Source: Bacillota bacterium
GTDB lineage: Bacteria > Bacillota > Clostridia > Oscillospirales > Acutalibacteraceae
Direction: 5' to 3'
NCBI GenBank assembly: GCA_023458755.1
Contig: JAEWYE010000008.1
Span: forward strand, 78,570-142,569
Length of the DNA stretch: 64,000 nucleotides
Shown: piece after piece, positions 25,011 to 33,776 of the stretch
Layout: the number at the start of each line of letters is the position of its first letter
Numbering within the stretch: position 1 is the stretch's first letter
Position numbers and translations under genes: made by a program
The notes under the pieces: model-generated
What the model was told of the DNA's origin: nothing
Databases searched by the model: none
The model's input: the letters and a program-made list of their open reading frames with translations, nothing else

Positions 25011-25772
25011 ATGAAAGCACTTATTACAGGCGCAAGTTCCGGTATCGGCCGCGATATGGCACGAAATCTGAGCAAACAAGGGTATGACCTTATTTTAGTC
25101 GCGCGCAGAACCGATCGGCTGGAGGAACTGAAAAAGGAATTAAAAACAAATGTACAGATTATTTCTGCCGATCTTTCCAAAGAAGGCGCGTGTATTGACC
25201 TGCATGAGCAGGTGAAAAACGAAAATATTGATGTTCTTATCAACAATGCGGGGTTCGGTGTGTTCGGTGCGTTTGACGAAGCGGACTTGCGGGAAGAACT
25301 TCGCATGATTGACACAAATATAAAAGCGGTTCATATTCTGATGAAGCTGTTTTTAAAAGACTTCAAAGCAAGAAATTCCGGTTACATATTGAATGTCGCG
25401 TCTTCCGCCGCGTTTTTACCAGGCCCGCTGTTTTCCAGCTACTATGCATCCAAAGCGTATGTTCTGCGCCTTACGCAGGCAGTTTATGAAGAATTGCAAA
25501 AGGCAGGCAGCAAGGTGCACGTCAGCGCGCTTTGCCCCGGACCGGTTTGCACCGAGTTTGATACCACAGCGAATGTTTCTTTTAGTCTCAAGGGCTTAGA
25601 CAGCCGATTTGTTGCGGATTATGCCCTTAAAAAAATGTTCCAAAATAAATTGGTCATCGTGCCGGGTGCTACCATGAAATGTGCACACTTCTTTGAACGC
25701 TTTGTATCGGACAAGCAGCTTCTTCACTTCGCTTACAAGGCACAAAAATCAAAGGAGAGCCAAGCAAAATAA
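25011..25772 (+). CDS. Short-chain dehydrogenase/reductase
   Basis: A 253-residue NAD(P)-dependent oxidoreductase of the classical SDR family. The nucleotide site is TGASSGIGRDMA, with NNAGFGVFG, the catalytic Ser in NVASSAAFLPG and the YxxxK in YYASKAYVL. The C-terminal part with CPGPVCTEFD is like the YqjQ/DltE group. AAAGGAG precedes the ATG. The substrate is unknown. Confidence 0.92.
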   Translation: MKALITGASSGIGRDMARNLSKQGYDLILVARRTDRLEELKKELKTNVQIISADLSKEGACIDLHEQVKNENIDVLINNAGFGVFGAFDEADLREELRMIDTNIKAVHILMKLFLKDFKARNSGYILNVASSAAFLPGPLFSSYYASKAYVLRLTQAVYEELQKAGSKVHVSALCPGPVCTEFDTTANVSFSLKGLDSRFVADYALKKMFQNKLVIVPGATMKCAHFFERFVSDKQLLHFAYKAQKSKESQAK

Positions 25773-25790
25773 AATTACAACCTAAAAAGG

Positions 25791-25824
25791 AAGCCGGATT
25801 GTCACATGGACAGTCCGGCTTTTC
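25791..25824. terminator. Bidirectional terminator
   Basis: AAGCCGGATTGTC is mirrored by GACAGTCCGGCTT, with T/A runs on both sides, between the SDR gene and the convergent hsp20. Confidence 0.85.
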
Positions 25825-25830
25825 CATTTA

Positions 25831-26253
25831 TTATTGGATTTCTATTCTGCGTGAAGTCGGTACGGTACCTGCCTGCTTTGGCAGATTCAATTCCAGAATA
25901 CCGTTTTTGTATTCGGCGGTAATTTCATCGGCTTTTATCGCCGAAATATCAAAGCTTCTGGAGAAGGAGCCATACCGGCGTTCTTTACGGATGTAATTGT
26001 CTTTTTTATCCTCTGAATTTTCGCTGTGCTCCGCGCTGACGACCAAGCGGTCATTTTGAATATCAATCTTGATGTCTTCTTTCGAAAATCCGGGCAGCTC
26101 TGCTTCGAGAACATATTTATCACCTTTATCCAGGATATCGGTTCTGAATTGCGGGAAGTCAGAGGCCATGTCGCCGAAAAAATTCTTTTCCCAGTTGTCC
26201 AAATAGCGGAACAGATTCCGGTCATTGCGTCCAAAAGGCATTAAATCAAACAT
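25831..26253 (-). CDS. Small heat-shock protein, Hsp20 family
   Basis: A 140-residue alpha-crystallin-type holdase that binds unfolding proteins in the cytoplasm. The N-terminus is MFDLMPFGRN; the alpha-crystallin domain is about 40-130, with LEAELPGFSKEDIKIDIQNDRLVVSA and the IPI-like tail near RRIEIQ. It resembles Clostridium Hsp18. An HrcA-binding CIRCE element lies upstream at 26410-26436, consistent with heat control. Confidence 0.95.
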   Translation of the reverse strand: MFDLMPFGRNDRNLFRYLDNWEKNFFGDMASDFPQFRTDILDKGDKYVLEAELPGFSKEDIKIDIQNDRLVVSAEHSENSEDKKDNYIRKERRYGSFSRSFDISAIKADEITAEYKNGILELNLPKQAGTVPTSRRIEIQ

Positions 26254-26409
26254 ACAAAAACCTCCAATTCAAATTTTGTTGTGTGTGGATTGTGGAAAGG
26301 TTATCCTAAGATATGCTAGCTTTCTCTTCTATGATTTCCTTTCAACACCTATATATTAGAATTCTATTATGAATAAACTATTAATAATGTTTGACTAAAA
26401 TATGAATTT

Positions 26410-26436
26410 TTAGCACTCGTACAAAACGAGTGCTAA
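26410..26436. promoter_or_regulatory. CIRCE element (HrcA operator)
   Basis: TTAGCACTC-N9-GAGTGCTAA, an exact match to the CIRCE consensus. It lies 157 bp upstream of hsp20 on the minus strand. A possible hsp20 promoter (TTGTAC, 16 bp, TATTTT on the minus strand) overlaps it. The ABC-F gene on the other side has its own promoter 30 bp further on. Confidence 0.93.
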
Positions 26437-26467
26437 AACATGTTTGCCTGTCATAAAATCACACGAA

Positions 26468-26496
26468 TTGACGGATTGCACAAAATGGGATACTAT
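26468..26496 (+). promoter_or_regulatory. Promoter of the ABC-F gene
   Basis: TTGACG (26468-26473), 17-bp spacer, TACTAT (26491-26496), about 55 bp upstream of the TTG start. Confidence 0.65.
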
Positions 26497-26549
26497 AAGA
26501 GTCAGGCGCTTTTTGCACCTACTTTTATATACAGAATAGAGGAACTCTT

Positions 26550-28340
26550 TTGATTTTACTGACGGCTGACAGAATGAATAAAAATTTCGGCGGCAGACAG
26601 CTTTTGCGGGATGTCTCCCTCACCATCAGCGAAGGGGACAAAATCGGCGTTATTGGTGTAAACGGTACAGGAAAATCCACCTTTTTAAAGATGATTGCGG
26701 GACTCGAACCGACCGACAGCGGCGAAGTCACCAAATTGACTAATATGCGTATCGGTTATTTGCCGCAGAACCCCGTGTTTCACAATAGCGCAACCGTGCT
26801 GGAACAGGTTTTGCACGATGCCGCCGCGCAGAACGCATCCAAAGAATATGAGTGCAAAACAATATTGACCAAGCTCGGTATTACCGATTTTGATAAGGAT
26901 GTAAACTTGCTTTCGGGCGGACAGAAAAAGCGTGTGGCAATGGCAGCCGCACTTGCCAGTAAAGTGGAACTTTTGGTGTTGGATGAGCCAACCAACCACA
27001 TCGACAGCGACATGGTGGATTGGCTGGAAACCTTTCTTTCACGTTACAAAGGCGCGCTGCTGATGGTTACCCATGACCGCTATTTTTTGGAGCGTGTGAC
27101 CAATAAAATCGTGGAGCTGGAAAACGGTACGCTCACTTCCTATCCGGCAAATTACTCCGCCTACTTGGAATTAAAAGCGCAGCGGGAGGAAATGCTTGCC
27201 GCCAGTGAACGCAAGCGTCAGGCTTTGCTCAAAACCGAGTTGGCGTGGATCCGCCGCGGCGCGCGCGCCAGAAGCACAAAAGCGCGTTTTCGGGTAGACC
27301 GTTATGAGGAGCTCAGTGCGCAGTCCGTTTCAACCGAACAGAGCAAGCTGGAACTAAGTTCTTTAAGCAGCCGTCTGGGCAAAAAAATCATTGAAATTGA
27401 CAATATCAGCAAAAGCTACGAGGGGAGGATGCTATTTGAGAATTTTAGTTACAATCTGCTGCGGAATGACCGTTTGGGCATTATCGGCCCCAATGGCTGC
27501 GGAAAGTCTACGCTTTTAAAAATTCTGCGCGGTTTGGTAATGCCGGATACCGGCTCTGTCAGCATTGGCGAAACGGTTAAAATCGGCTATTTTTCGCAGG
27601 AAAGCGAAGAAATGGATACTTCACTCCGCGTGATTGACTATATTAAAGATGTTTCTTCCGAAATCGTTACGCCGGACGGAACTTTTACCGCATCACAAAT
27701 GCTGGAACGGTTTTTGTTTTCTCCCGAACTGCAATATACCACAATCGGCCGCCTTTCCGGCGGAGAACGCCGCAGACTGTTTTTGCTGCGCATTTTGATG
27801 GATGCACCCAATGTGCTGTTTTTGGATGAACCGACCAATGATCTCGATATTCAAACGCTTACGATATTAGAAGACTATTTAGAGAATTTTTCAGGTGCCG
27901 TTATCACGGTTTCTCATGACCGTTATTTTCTTGATAAAGCGGTGGATCATATCTTTGCGTTTCAGCCTAGCGGAAAGCTTACCCAGTATCTGGGCGGTTA
28001 TACCGATTATGCGGAACAGCATAAAGACGAAGAAAAAGCCGTGCAGCAGCCTATCGGTGATTCGGAAAAAGAGAGCAAACAAAAGGACTACCGTAAAAAA
28101 AGCAGCAAGCTGAAATTTTCCTATAAGGAACAGCGGGAATATGAAGAAATTGATGAGGTAATCGCTGACTTAGAAGAAAAGATTGCCGCAGCTCAAAAGG
28201 AAATTGAAGCGCAAGCAAGCAATTATACACTTTTGCAGGAGCTTTTAGGGGAAAAAGAAGAATTGGAAGCCGAACTCGCACACAAAATGGACCGCTGGGT
28301 GTATTTGAACGATTTAGCCGAAAAAATAGAAAATCAATAA
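26550..28340 (+). CDS. ABC-F family ATPase, Uup/YfmR-like
   Basis: A soluble tandem ATPase of 596 residues without membrane segments. The two nucleotide sites are GVNGTGKST and GPNGCGKST, with signatures LSGGQKKRVAMA and LSGGERRRLFLL. Between the sites is the ABC-F linker (AWIRRGARARSTKARFRVDRYEEL). The C-terminus is a charged coiled coil (about 520-596), as in Uup/YfmR. Family members act on the ribosome; this one is more likely a housekeeping translation factor than a resistance gene. The start is TTG at 26550 behind AGAGGA. Confidence 0.92.
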   Translation: MILLTADRMNKNFGGRQLLRDVSLTISEGDKIGVIGVNGTGKSTFLKMIAGLEPTDSGEVTKLTNMRIGYLPQNPVFHNSATVLEQVLHDAAAQNASKEYECKTILTKLGITDFDKDVNLLSGGQKKRVAMAAALASKVELLVLDEPTNHIDSDMVDWLETFLSRYKGALLMVTHDRYFLERVTNKIVELENGTLTSYPANYSAYLELKAQREEMLAASERKRQALLKTELAWIRRGARARSTKARFRVDRYEELSAQSVSTEQSKLELSSLSSRLGKKIIEIDNISKSYEGRMLFENFSYNLLRNDRLGIIGPNGCGKSTLLKILRGLVMPDTGSVSIGETVKIGYFSQESEEMDTSLRVIDYIKDVSSEIVTPDGTFTASQMLERFLFSPELQYTTIGRLSGGERRRLFLLRILMDAPNVLFLDEPTNDLDIQTLTILEDYLENFSGAVITVSHDRYFLDKAVDHIFAFQPSGKLTQYLGGYTDYAEQHKDEEKAVQQPIGDSEKESKQKDYRKKSSKLKFSYKEQREYEEIDEVIADLEEKIAAAQKEIEAQASNYTLLQELLGEKEELEAELAHKMDRWVYLNDLAEKIENQ

Positions 28341-28342
28341 AA

Positions 28343-28381
28343 GGATGCCATTGCAAAACTTCCGCTTTGCAATGGCATCCT
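28343..28381 (+). terminator. Terminator of the ABC-F gene
   Basis: GGATGCCATTGCAAA pairs with TTTGCAATGGCATCC around a short loop. There is no strong T-run. Confidence 0.75.
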
Positions 28382-28469
28382 AACGTTAAGCAATGTTTGC
28401 TGAACAAACTAGCAATTTAAAAATTCAACCTAATTTAAGAGTGTTTTCGCACGCTACCCAACTATTGCG

Positions 28470-28592
28470 CCTCTGTGGAGCCGCACCCCTTTGTCGCTTC
28501 GCGACATTTCCCCTGGTTGGGGAATCACCCGCGCGCCAACCGAGGGGGTGAGGGCGGCGCGGCCGCCCTTTTCGCTCCGCTAGGGCGCAAGG
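28470..28592 (-). repeat. GC-rich dispersed palindromic repeat, copy B
   Basis: A 123-bp GC-rich block in an otherwise AT-rich 375-bp intergenic region (28341-28715). Its reverse complement aligns with 24049-24121. Several internal palindromes are visible: TGTCGCTTCGCGACA, CCCCTGGTTGGGG and GGGCGGCGCGGCCGCCC. The remainder of the gap shows no gene. Confidence 0.65.
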
Positions 28593-28715
28593 ATTTTAGT
28601 TTTTGTTTGCAAAAAAGCTTGCATTTGTGCAGATTATAAAGTCATAAATTATTGGTTTTTTAATAGCTCTTATATCCCCTTGTATGCTAATTATTCAGCA
28701 AGCATTATGTATAAA

Positions 28716-30005
28716 TCAGAACGAAATATCCATGTCCAGTCCGCTGCTGGAAATGCCGTCTATTTTTCCGCTGCTGGTGTACTGCCAGTATTTATAGGGG
28801 TATCCGTAAGTCGTTCCCTCATTGGGCGCGTCATATAAATATTGTGCAATCCATGTTATGTACGGCGATAACTGTGAAATAATCAATTTGTTATAAAAAT
28901 AGTATTTGCCGGAATAGACCATCGGGGTGTATCCCGCACTTTTAATTTTCTCACAAAAAGCAACGCCGAAATCTGTTCTTTGCTGATTCGTAAGGTTTGC
29001 AAGATTGGTTCTGGCGTCCGGGTCACTGATTCCTTCAATGTCAATCGCAATCGGTTCCGTCAAACTGCGTCCGCCCAATATATCCAGTGTAAACTGTGCC
29101 TCTGCAGCAGCTTCTTCAACCGTAATAGCCTGTGAAAAGAAGTATATGCCTACGCTGATACCGGCTGCTTTTGCGCCGTTATAGTTTTGCTCGAAATAAG
29201 AATCCTTGTTGTAGCTGCCGCTGCCGTATCCCCTCCAGCCGGCGCGGATAATCGCAAAATCAATTCCGGCAGCCTTTACTTTCTTCCAGTCAATGGTACC
29301 TTGATATTCTGAAACGTCAATTCCAAGGCGGGTTTTCAGCGCACCCTTGCTGTCAAAGTAATATTTATTGCCTTCAATGGTCTGCCATCCGGTGAGGGGG
29401 TTGTTTTGATAATAAAAGTATTTAATTCCGTTAACTGTTTTCCAGCCGGTATACGCAATCGGTGTTGAACTAACGGATGAACTTACCGCAGAACTTGAAG
29501 AGCTTATAGATGAACTAACCGACGAGCTTGACGAGGAGCTCTTGGACGAACTGGAAGACTTGCTAGCCGTGGAGCTCGAAGATACACTTACACTGTTTTT
29601 TACGGGAACAGACGGCTTGGCTTTTATCGCTTCGGGGTCTTCCGCGGCTTTTTGTGCTTGAGTGGGAATTACCTTAGTAGCCGCCTGCAGCTGTGTTTTA
29701 GTCGGAACAACCGCTTTCGGTTTTACCGCGGCAGGTTGGGAGGAGGTCGTTTTTGAAGATACTGCACTGGAGCTTGCAGCAGAACGGATTGCAGAACTGA
29801 CTGCAGAACTTGCCGTTGAAGAAACTGCTGAATTTTCCAAAGAGTCCGTCTGCGAATAAACGGCATATATATTTGTACTGTTTTTGGCAAGCGATTCAGG
29901 CGTAAGATTCCCTGTTGCCGCTGGCCCCTGAAGTCCGAATAGAACGATGGTTACACCGGAAATGTACACAGCAATCTTATGTATACGCAATGATCTGAAA
30001 TCCAT
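28716..30005 (-). CDS. GH25 lysozyme with Ser-rich stalk and choline-binding-type repeat (paralogue 1)
   Basis: A 429-residue surface muramidase. It has an N-terminal signal/anchor helix (about 8-30), a long Ser/Ala/Thr/Lys low-complexity stalk (about 45-190), one or two choline-binding-type wall repeats (TGWKTVNGIKYFYYQ, TGWQTIEGNKYYFDSKGAL) and a C-terminal GH25 domain from GIDVSEYQGTIDWKKVKAAG, with the catalytic pair in IAIDIEG. It has a tandem paralogue upstream (30183-31415) that is nearly identical in the enzymatic half. The stalk probably spans the wall. Confidence 0.92.
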   Translation of the reverse strand: MDFRSLRIHKIAVYISGVTIVLFGLQGPAATGNLTPESLAKNSTNIYAVYSQTDSLENSAVSSTASSAVSSAIRSAASSSAVSSKTTSSQPAAVKPKAVVPTKTQLQAATKVIPTQAQKAAEDPEAIKAKPSVPVKNSVSVSSSSTASKSSSSSKSSSSSSSVSSSISSSSSAVSSSVSSTPIAYTGWKTVNGIKYFYYQNNPLTGWQTIEGNKYYFDSKGALKTRLGIDVSEYQGTIDWKKVKAAGIDFAIIRAGWRGYGSGSYNKDSYFEQNYNGAKAAGISVGIYFFSQAITVEEAAAEAQFTLDILGGRSLTEPIAIDIEGISDPDARTNLANLTNQQRTDFGVAFCEKIKSAGYTPMVYSGKYYFYNKLIISQLSPYITWIAQYLYDAPNEGTTYGYPYKYWQYTSSGKIDGISSSGLDMDISF

Positions 30006-30130
30006 TCCTTTTCTCCAATCTTATTCAAAAAAGTCTCATTTTCCTGAATAATACCATGAAAAATAGCAGATTTCAAACGTTTTACCACATATTAGCGATA
30101 GCAGTTATTTCCATATATGGCATAGAAAAA

Positions 30131-30160
30131 GAGCGGCCTCATTATGAGACCGCTCAGAGT
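30131..30160 (-). terminator. Terminator between the tandem lysozymes
   Basis: GAGCGGTCTC/GAGGCCGCTC stem (one wobble) followed by TTTTTC on the minus strand. Confidence 0.8.
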
Positions 30161-30182
30161 ATAATTTTGCCTATTTAGCCTG

Positions 30183-31415
30183 TTAAAATGAAATGTCCAT
30201 ATCAACGTAGCCCGAAATGCCGTCTATACTTCCGTCACTGCAGTACTGCCAATATTTATACGGGTAGGCAAAAGTTGTTCCAATGGTGGGGTCGTCAAAA
30301 TATTGTGCGACCCATATCGTGTACGGAGCAAGCTGAGATACATTCATAGAGTTATAAAAGTAAGACTTACCTGAGTAAATCATAGAAGTATGCCCGGAAC
30401 TTTTAATTTTCTGGTAAAATGCAATGGCAATATCCGTGCGCTGTTGGTTTGTAAGGTGCGCAGTATTGGTTCTAGCAGTAGGGTCACTGATTCCTTCAAT
30501 ATCAATCGCAATCGGTTCGGATACACTGCGCCCGCCAAGTATATCTAACGTATACTGTGCTTCCGCGGCGGCTTCCTCTGCTGAAATAGCCTGTGAGAAG
30601 AAATAAACGCCTACGCTGATTCCGGCTGCTTTTGCTCCGTTGTAATTTTGCTCAAAACAGGAATCTTTGTTATAGCTGCCGCTGCCATAGCCCCGCCATC
30701 CGGCGCGAATAATTGCAAAATCAACCCCGGATGCTTTCACCTTTTTCCAGTCAATGGTTCCCTGATATTCCGAAACATCAATCCCAAGTCGGGTTTTCAA
30801 GGCACCGGTACTGTCAAAATTGTATTTTTCCCCTTCAATTGTCTGCCAACCGGTCAGCGGTTTGTCTTGGTAATAAAAATATTTTACACCGTTTACGTTT
30901 TTCCATCCGTCTGCATTATTTGCGGAAGCAGAGGATGAAACAGAGGAAGAACCGGGTTTCGAACTGGAAGATGTAGAGGAAGAAACATTCACGCTGTTTT
31001 TAACCGGTGCGGAAGATTTCACTTTCTTCGCTTCCGGGTCTTCTGCTGCTCGTTCGGCTTTTGTCGGTATTACTTTGGCGGCGGCTTTCAACTGTTCTTT
31101 TGTCGGAACGACAGCTTTCGGCTTTGCAGCCGCTTTCCTGACTGTGGAAGAAGCCGCTTTGGAACTTACAGCGGAACTTGCCAATGAGCTGGCGGATGAA
31201 CTTGCTATGGAATCTGCTTCAAAACTTGAACTTAAATCGTTCTGCATGGTGGATGGATTACTCAGGGCTTCCGCGGAAGAGGTGACTTTTGGTTCGCTTG
31301 CTATTGGAATATGAAAACGCAGCAGAAAAACGGCTGTACAGGCAGCCGCTGCAAATATTACACTGAGCAGTAAAGGAATTATTTTATGTATACGACTTTC
31401 CGGTCTAAAATGCAT
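30183..31415 (-). CDS. GH25 lysozyme with Ser-rich stalk and choline-binding-type repeat (paralogue 2)
   Basis: A 410-residue paralogue of the next gene with the same order: membrane helix (IIPLLLSVIFAAAACTAVFLL), Ser-rich stalk with PKAVVPTKEQLKAAAKVIPT, wall repeats GWKNVNGVKYFYYQ and TGWQTIEGEKYNFDSTGAL, and GH25 from GIDVSEYQG. The catalytic IAIDIEG is kept. The N-termini differ more than the catalytic parts, so the pair is an old tandem duplication with stalk drift. Each copy has its own downstream signals. Confidence 0.92.
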   Translation of the reverse strand: MHFRPESRIHKIIPLLLSVIFAAAACTAVFLLRFHIPIASEPKVTSSAEALSNPSTMQNDLSSSFEADSIASSSASSLASSAVSSKAASSTVRKAAAKPKAVVPTKEQLKAAAKVIPTKAERAAEDPEAKKVKSSAPVKNSVNVSSSTSSSSKPGSSSVSSSASANNADGWKNVNGVKYFYYQDKPLTGWQTIEGEKYNFDSTGALKTRLGIDVSEYQGTIDWKKVKASGVDFAIIRAGWRGYGSGSYNKDSCFEQNYNGAKAAGISVGVYFFSQAISAEEAAAEAQYTLDILGGRSVSEPIAIDIEGISDPTARTNTAHLTNQQRTDIAIAFYQKIKSSGHTSMIYSGKSYFYNSMNVSQLAPYTIWVAQYFDDPTIGTTFAYPYKYWQYCSDGSIDGISGYVDMDISF

Positions 31416-31534
31416 TCATTTTCGCCAACTTCGTTCAAAATTTTATCAGTTTCCTAATGATACCATAGATTCTGACAAATTTCAAATTCAAAGAAGATTA
31501 TTCCGAAATTGTTCCTATATTCAGCGTGCAGGCC

Positions 31535-32707
31535 TTACGGCTGCTTGTCCTGCGCAGATTCCTCGTAGTGCTTAAAATGGTTCAGCCGCTTGGTCACATT
31601 TTCACGAAGCAGAGTGTACAGCACCGAGCAGACCGGAACACTCAAAATCATTCCGACAACGCCGAACGCGTTTCCGCCGATCGTAACAGCGACCAGAACC
31701 CAAAGCCCCGGCAGTCCAACTCTGGAACCTACCACACGCGGGTAAATCAAATTGCCCTCCAATTGCTGAAGTACAACAAAAAAAACAATGTACCACAGTC
31801 CCTGAATTGGATTGACTGTAAATATCAGCAGTGCACCGATGACCGTGCTGAAAAATGCGCCTAAAATCGGAATCAGAGCCATAAATGCCACAAATACCGA
31901 AATCAGCAGGGCGTATGGGAAACGGAAAATGTTCATCCCGATAAAGCAAAGGGAACCAAGAATGCAGGCTTCCGTGCAGGTTCCCGCAATGCAATTGTAA
32001 AAGGCACAGTAAGATAAATGAAAAATGTGATAAACAGAATCAGCATGCTTGTGAGGTATATAGGAATACATTACTTTTTTTACCTGATTGTAAAGCTTTT
32101 CTTTTTGCGCCAGCACGTTCAGCGCAATGACAAAGGTCAATACACAGGAAATTGCAAAGTGAAAGATATTTGTCGTTATTGTCACGGTGGAACTGACGAA
32201 GCTTCCGGCAAGCTGCTGCGCGTTCTGCGCAATCATCTGGCTGATATTTGTCCAGTCGATATTAATCGTTTTAACATATCCGGCGAATTCGGGGTGATCT
32301 TTGTTAAACGTGTTAAAATAATCCTGTAGTTGGTTAAAGTAAGAAGGAATATTACTTGCAAGGCTGGTAATGGTGCGACCAAGTTCCGGAATAATAATTA
32401 AAAGGATGAGCGCAATTACGCCGAGAATAACCACCAAAGATGAAAAAATGCTGACTGCCCGCCGCAGCTTCGGCCAGATTTTCTTGCAGTGTCGGTTAAA
32501 CAAAGAAAATATGCGTGTTTCAAATTGAACCATTAATACATTTAAAATAAATGCTAAAGCAAAGCCTGTTAAGACAGGCCCTACAATGCCAAAAATCATA
32601 CCTAGTAAATTGGATGCCAGATATAAATTCTTTAATAACATGTATAATGCAATTCCAAAGGCAATGAGCAAACCGATTTTTTTCATGTTGCTTTTGTTCA
32701 AGTCCAT
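31535..32707 (-). CDS. AI-2E family transporter (PerM/YtvI type)
   Basis: A 390-residue integral membrane protein with about eight helices. It has the family's central amphipathic segment (LASNIPSYFNQLQDYFNTF) and C-terminal LIPILGAFFSTVIGALLIF, PRVVGSRVGLPGLWVLVAVTIGG. The family exports small molecules or acts as an Na+/H+ exchanger; the name AI-2E comes from one member and does not prove autoinducer export. The ATG at 32707 is preferred (AAAGGA 9 nt upstream); the frame extends further to 32851. Confidence 0.88.
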   Translation of the reverse strand: MDLNKSNMKKIGLLIAFGIALYMLLKNLYLASNLLGMIFGIVGPVLTGFALAFILNVLMVQFETRIFSLFNRHCKKIWPKLRRAVSIFSSLVVILGVIALILLIIIPELGRTITSLASNIPSYFNQLQDYFNTFNKDHPEFAGYVKTINIDWTNISQMIAQNAQQLAGSFVSSTVTITTNIFHFAISCVLTFVIALNVLAQKEKLYNQVKKVMYSYIPHKHADSVYHIFHLSYCAFYNCIAGTCTEACILGSLCFIGMNIFRFPYALLISVFVAFMALIPILGAFFSTVIGALLIFTVNPIQGLWYIVFFVVLQQLEGNLIYPRVVGSRVGLPGLWVLVAVTIGGNAFGVVGMILSVPVCSVLYTLLRENVTKRLNHFKHYEESAQDKQP

Positions 32708-32897
32708 TTTTTGATCGTCCTTTCGAATGCGATACTGTTTTGCCAAAAAATTTATATCGAAGCGATATAGCAGTTGGATGAATGGAAAGTCGATATTTTT
32801 TATTGAAAAAGGTAATATCTTCATTATACCGATAAATTTATTATAATACAAGCCGGGAAAGCGTATTCACCGACAGGGCATACAAAAAAGAAAAAAG

Positions 32898-32965
32898 TGT
32901 ATAACACACAAAGTATGTCTGGAATACTGAAATTCCGAATAAACTTTGTATGCTTATACACTTTG
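32898..32965 (-). terminator. Long imperfect hairpin after the niacin uptake gene
   Basis: AAGTGTATAA...ACAAAGT on one side pairs with ACTTTGTATGCTTATACACTT on the other. A- and T-rich flanks fit a bidirectional terminator between two same-strand units. Confidence 0.6.
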
Positions 32966-32991
32966 TGTTTTACACGTTTAATTAACCGCTG

Positions 32992-33558
32992 TTATTTCGC
33001 TTTTGCACTGACCGGGAACTGAACCATTCGGCTTAACGGCTTCCAAACAAACACCGAAATTTGAAAATCAATCATGCTGTGCACAACTGTCCCTAATCCC
33101 ACAAGAAGGATGACCGAAACAAAATAGCCGGATGCAAGCATTTGCTTGCTGATCAGACCGCCAAAGAAGAAAACGGTAACCACGATAACCTCACAAACTG
33201 CATGGATAACCGCCATCAGCAGGCTGAATAAGGTGTAGGAGCGGGCAGACATCAATACGTTCGGCATTTTTTTCAGCATATAGGAGCCGATTACCGTAAA
33301 AACGATATGGCTGAACGCGCGCCAAACAATGATGATCGGCAGACCGGTGAAGAAAAACCCGACGGTAGTGCCCAATGCGACCGCTATGGCGGCGGGCGGA
33401 GAAATAAACATGGCAATAAAAATTGCCACATGGCTTGCAAGTGTAAAGGACATCGGTCCGATTACAATTTTCGGTACGATCATCGGAATCACAATGCCGA
33501 TTGCGATTAGCAGCGCGGTAATCACGGAACGGATAAGATTTGTGTTACGATTGTTCAT
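32992..33558 (-). CDS. niaX: ECF-type S component, probable niacin transporter
   Basis: A 188-residue membrane protein with about six helices (SVITALLIAIGIVIPMIV at the N-terminus; SFTLASHVAIFIAMFISP). The size and fold suit an energy-coupling-factor S component. It sits under a NiaR-type operator (33579-33616) and next to niaR, so niacin is the most likely substrate, which matches NiaX. The symbol rests mainly on this context; the sequence alone shows only the transporter class. Confidence 0.75.
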   Translation of the reverse strand: MNNRNTNLIRSVITALLIAIGIVIPMIVPKIVIGPMSFTLASHVAIFIAMFISPPAAIAVALGTTVGFFFTGLPIIIVWRAFSHIVFTVIGSYMLKKMPNVLMSARSYTLFSLLMAVIHAVCEVIVVTVFFFGGLISKQMLASGYFVSVILLVGLGTVVHSMIDFQISVFVWKPLSRMVQFPVSAKAK

Positions 33559-33578
33559 AAGTGCACCTTCTTAATAGA

Positions 33579-33643
33579 ATAGTCAAGCTATGTGTCTTGA
33601 CACATGTTGTGACTATTATAGCGAAACGATGGCTGCTTGTCAA
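33579..33643 (-). promoter_or_regulatory. NiaR operator overlapping the niaX promoter
   Basis: Minus-strand promoter TTGACA (33643-33638), 17 bp, TATAAT (33620-33615). Starting in the -10 box is a symmetric operator, 33579-33616: outer arms ATAGTCA/TGACTAT and inner arms ATGTGTC-TT-GACACAT, all centred on 33597.5. The core GTGTCTTGACAC resembles the NiaR (YrxA) motif as I recall it. The position implies simple repression. Confidence 0.8.
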
Positions 33644-33736
33644 GTGAACATATTGCCAATTCTGCTGTCTATGAGCGTCAAAAGGGTGCGGCTCTAAAGA
33701 GGCACAATTGAGGATTCGTATGAAACACGCAAAAAA

Positions 33737-33762
33737 ATAAGGACCGCAAATCAGCGGCCCAA
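33737..33762 (-). terminator. Terminator of niaR
   Basis: GGGCCGC/GCGGTCC stem (33741-33760) followed on the minus strand by TTATTTTTTT. Confidence 0.75.
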
Positions 33763-33776
33763 AATTTAAACGCTTT

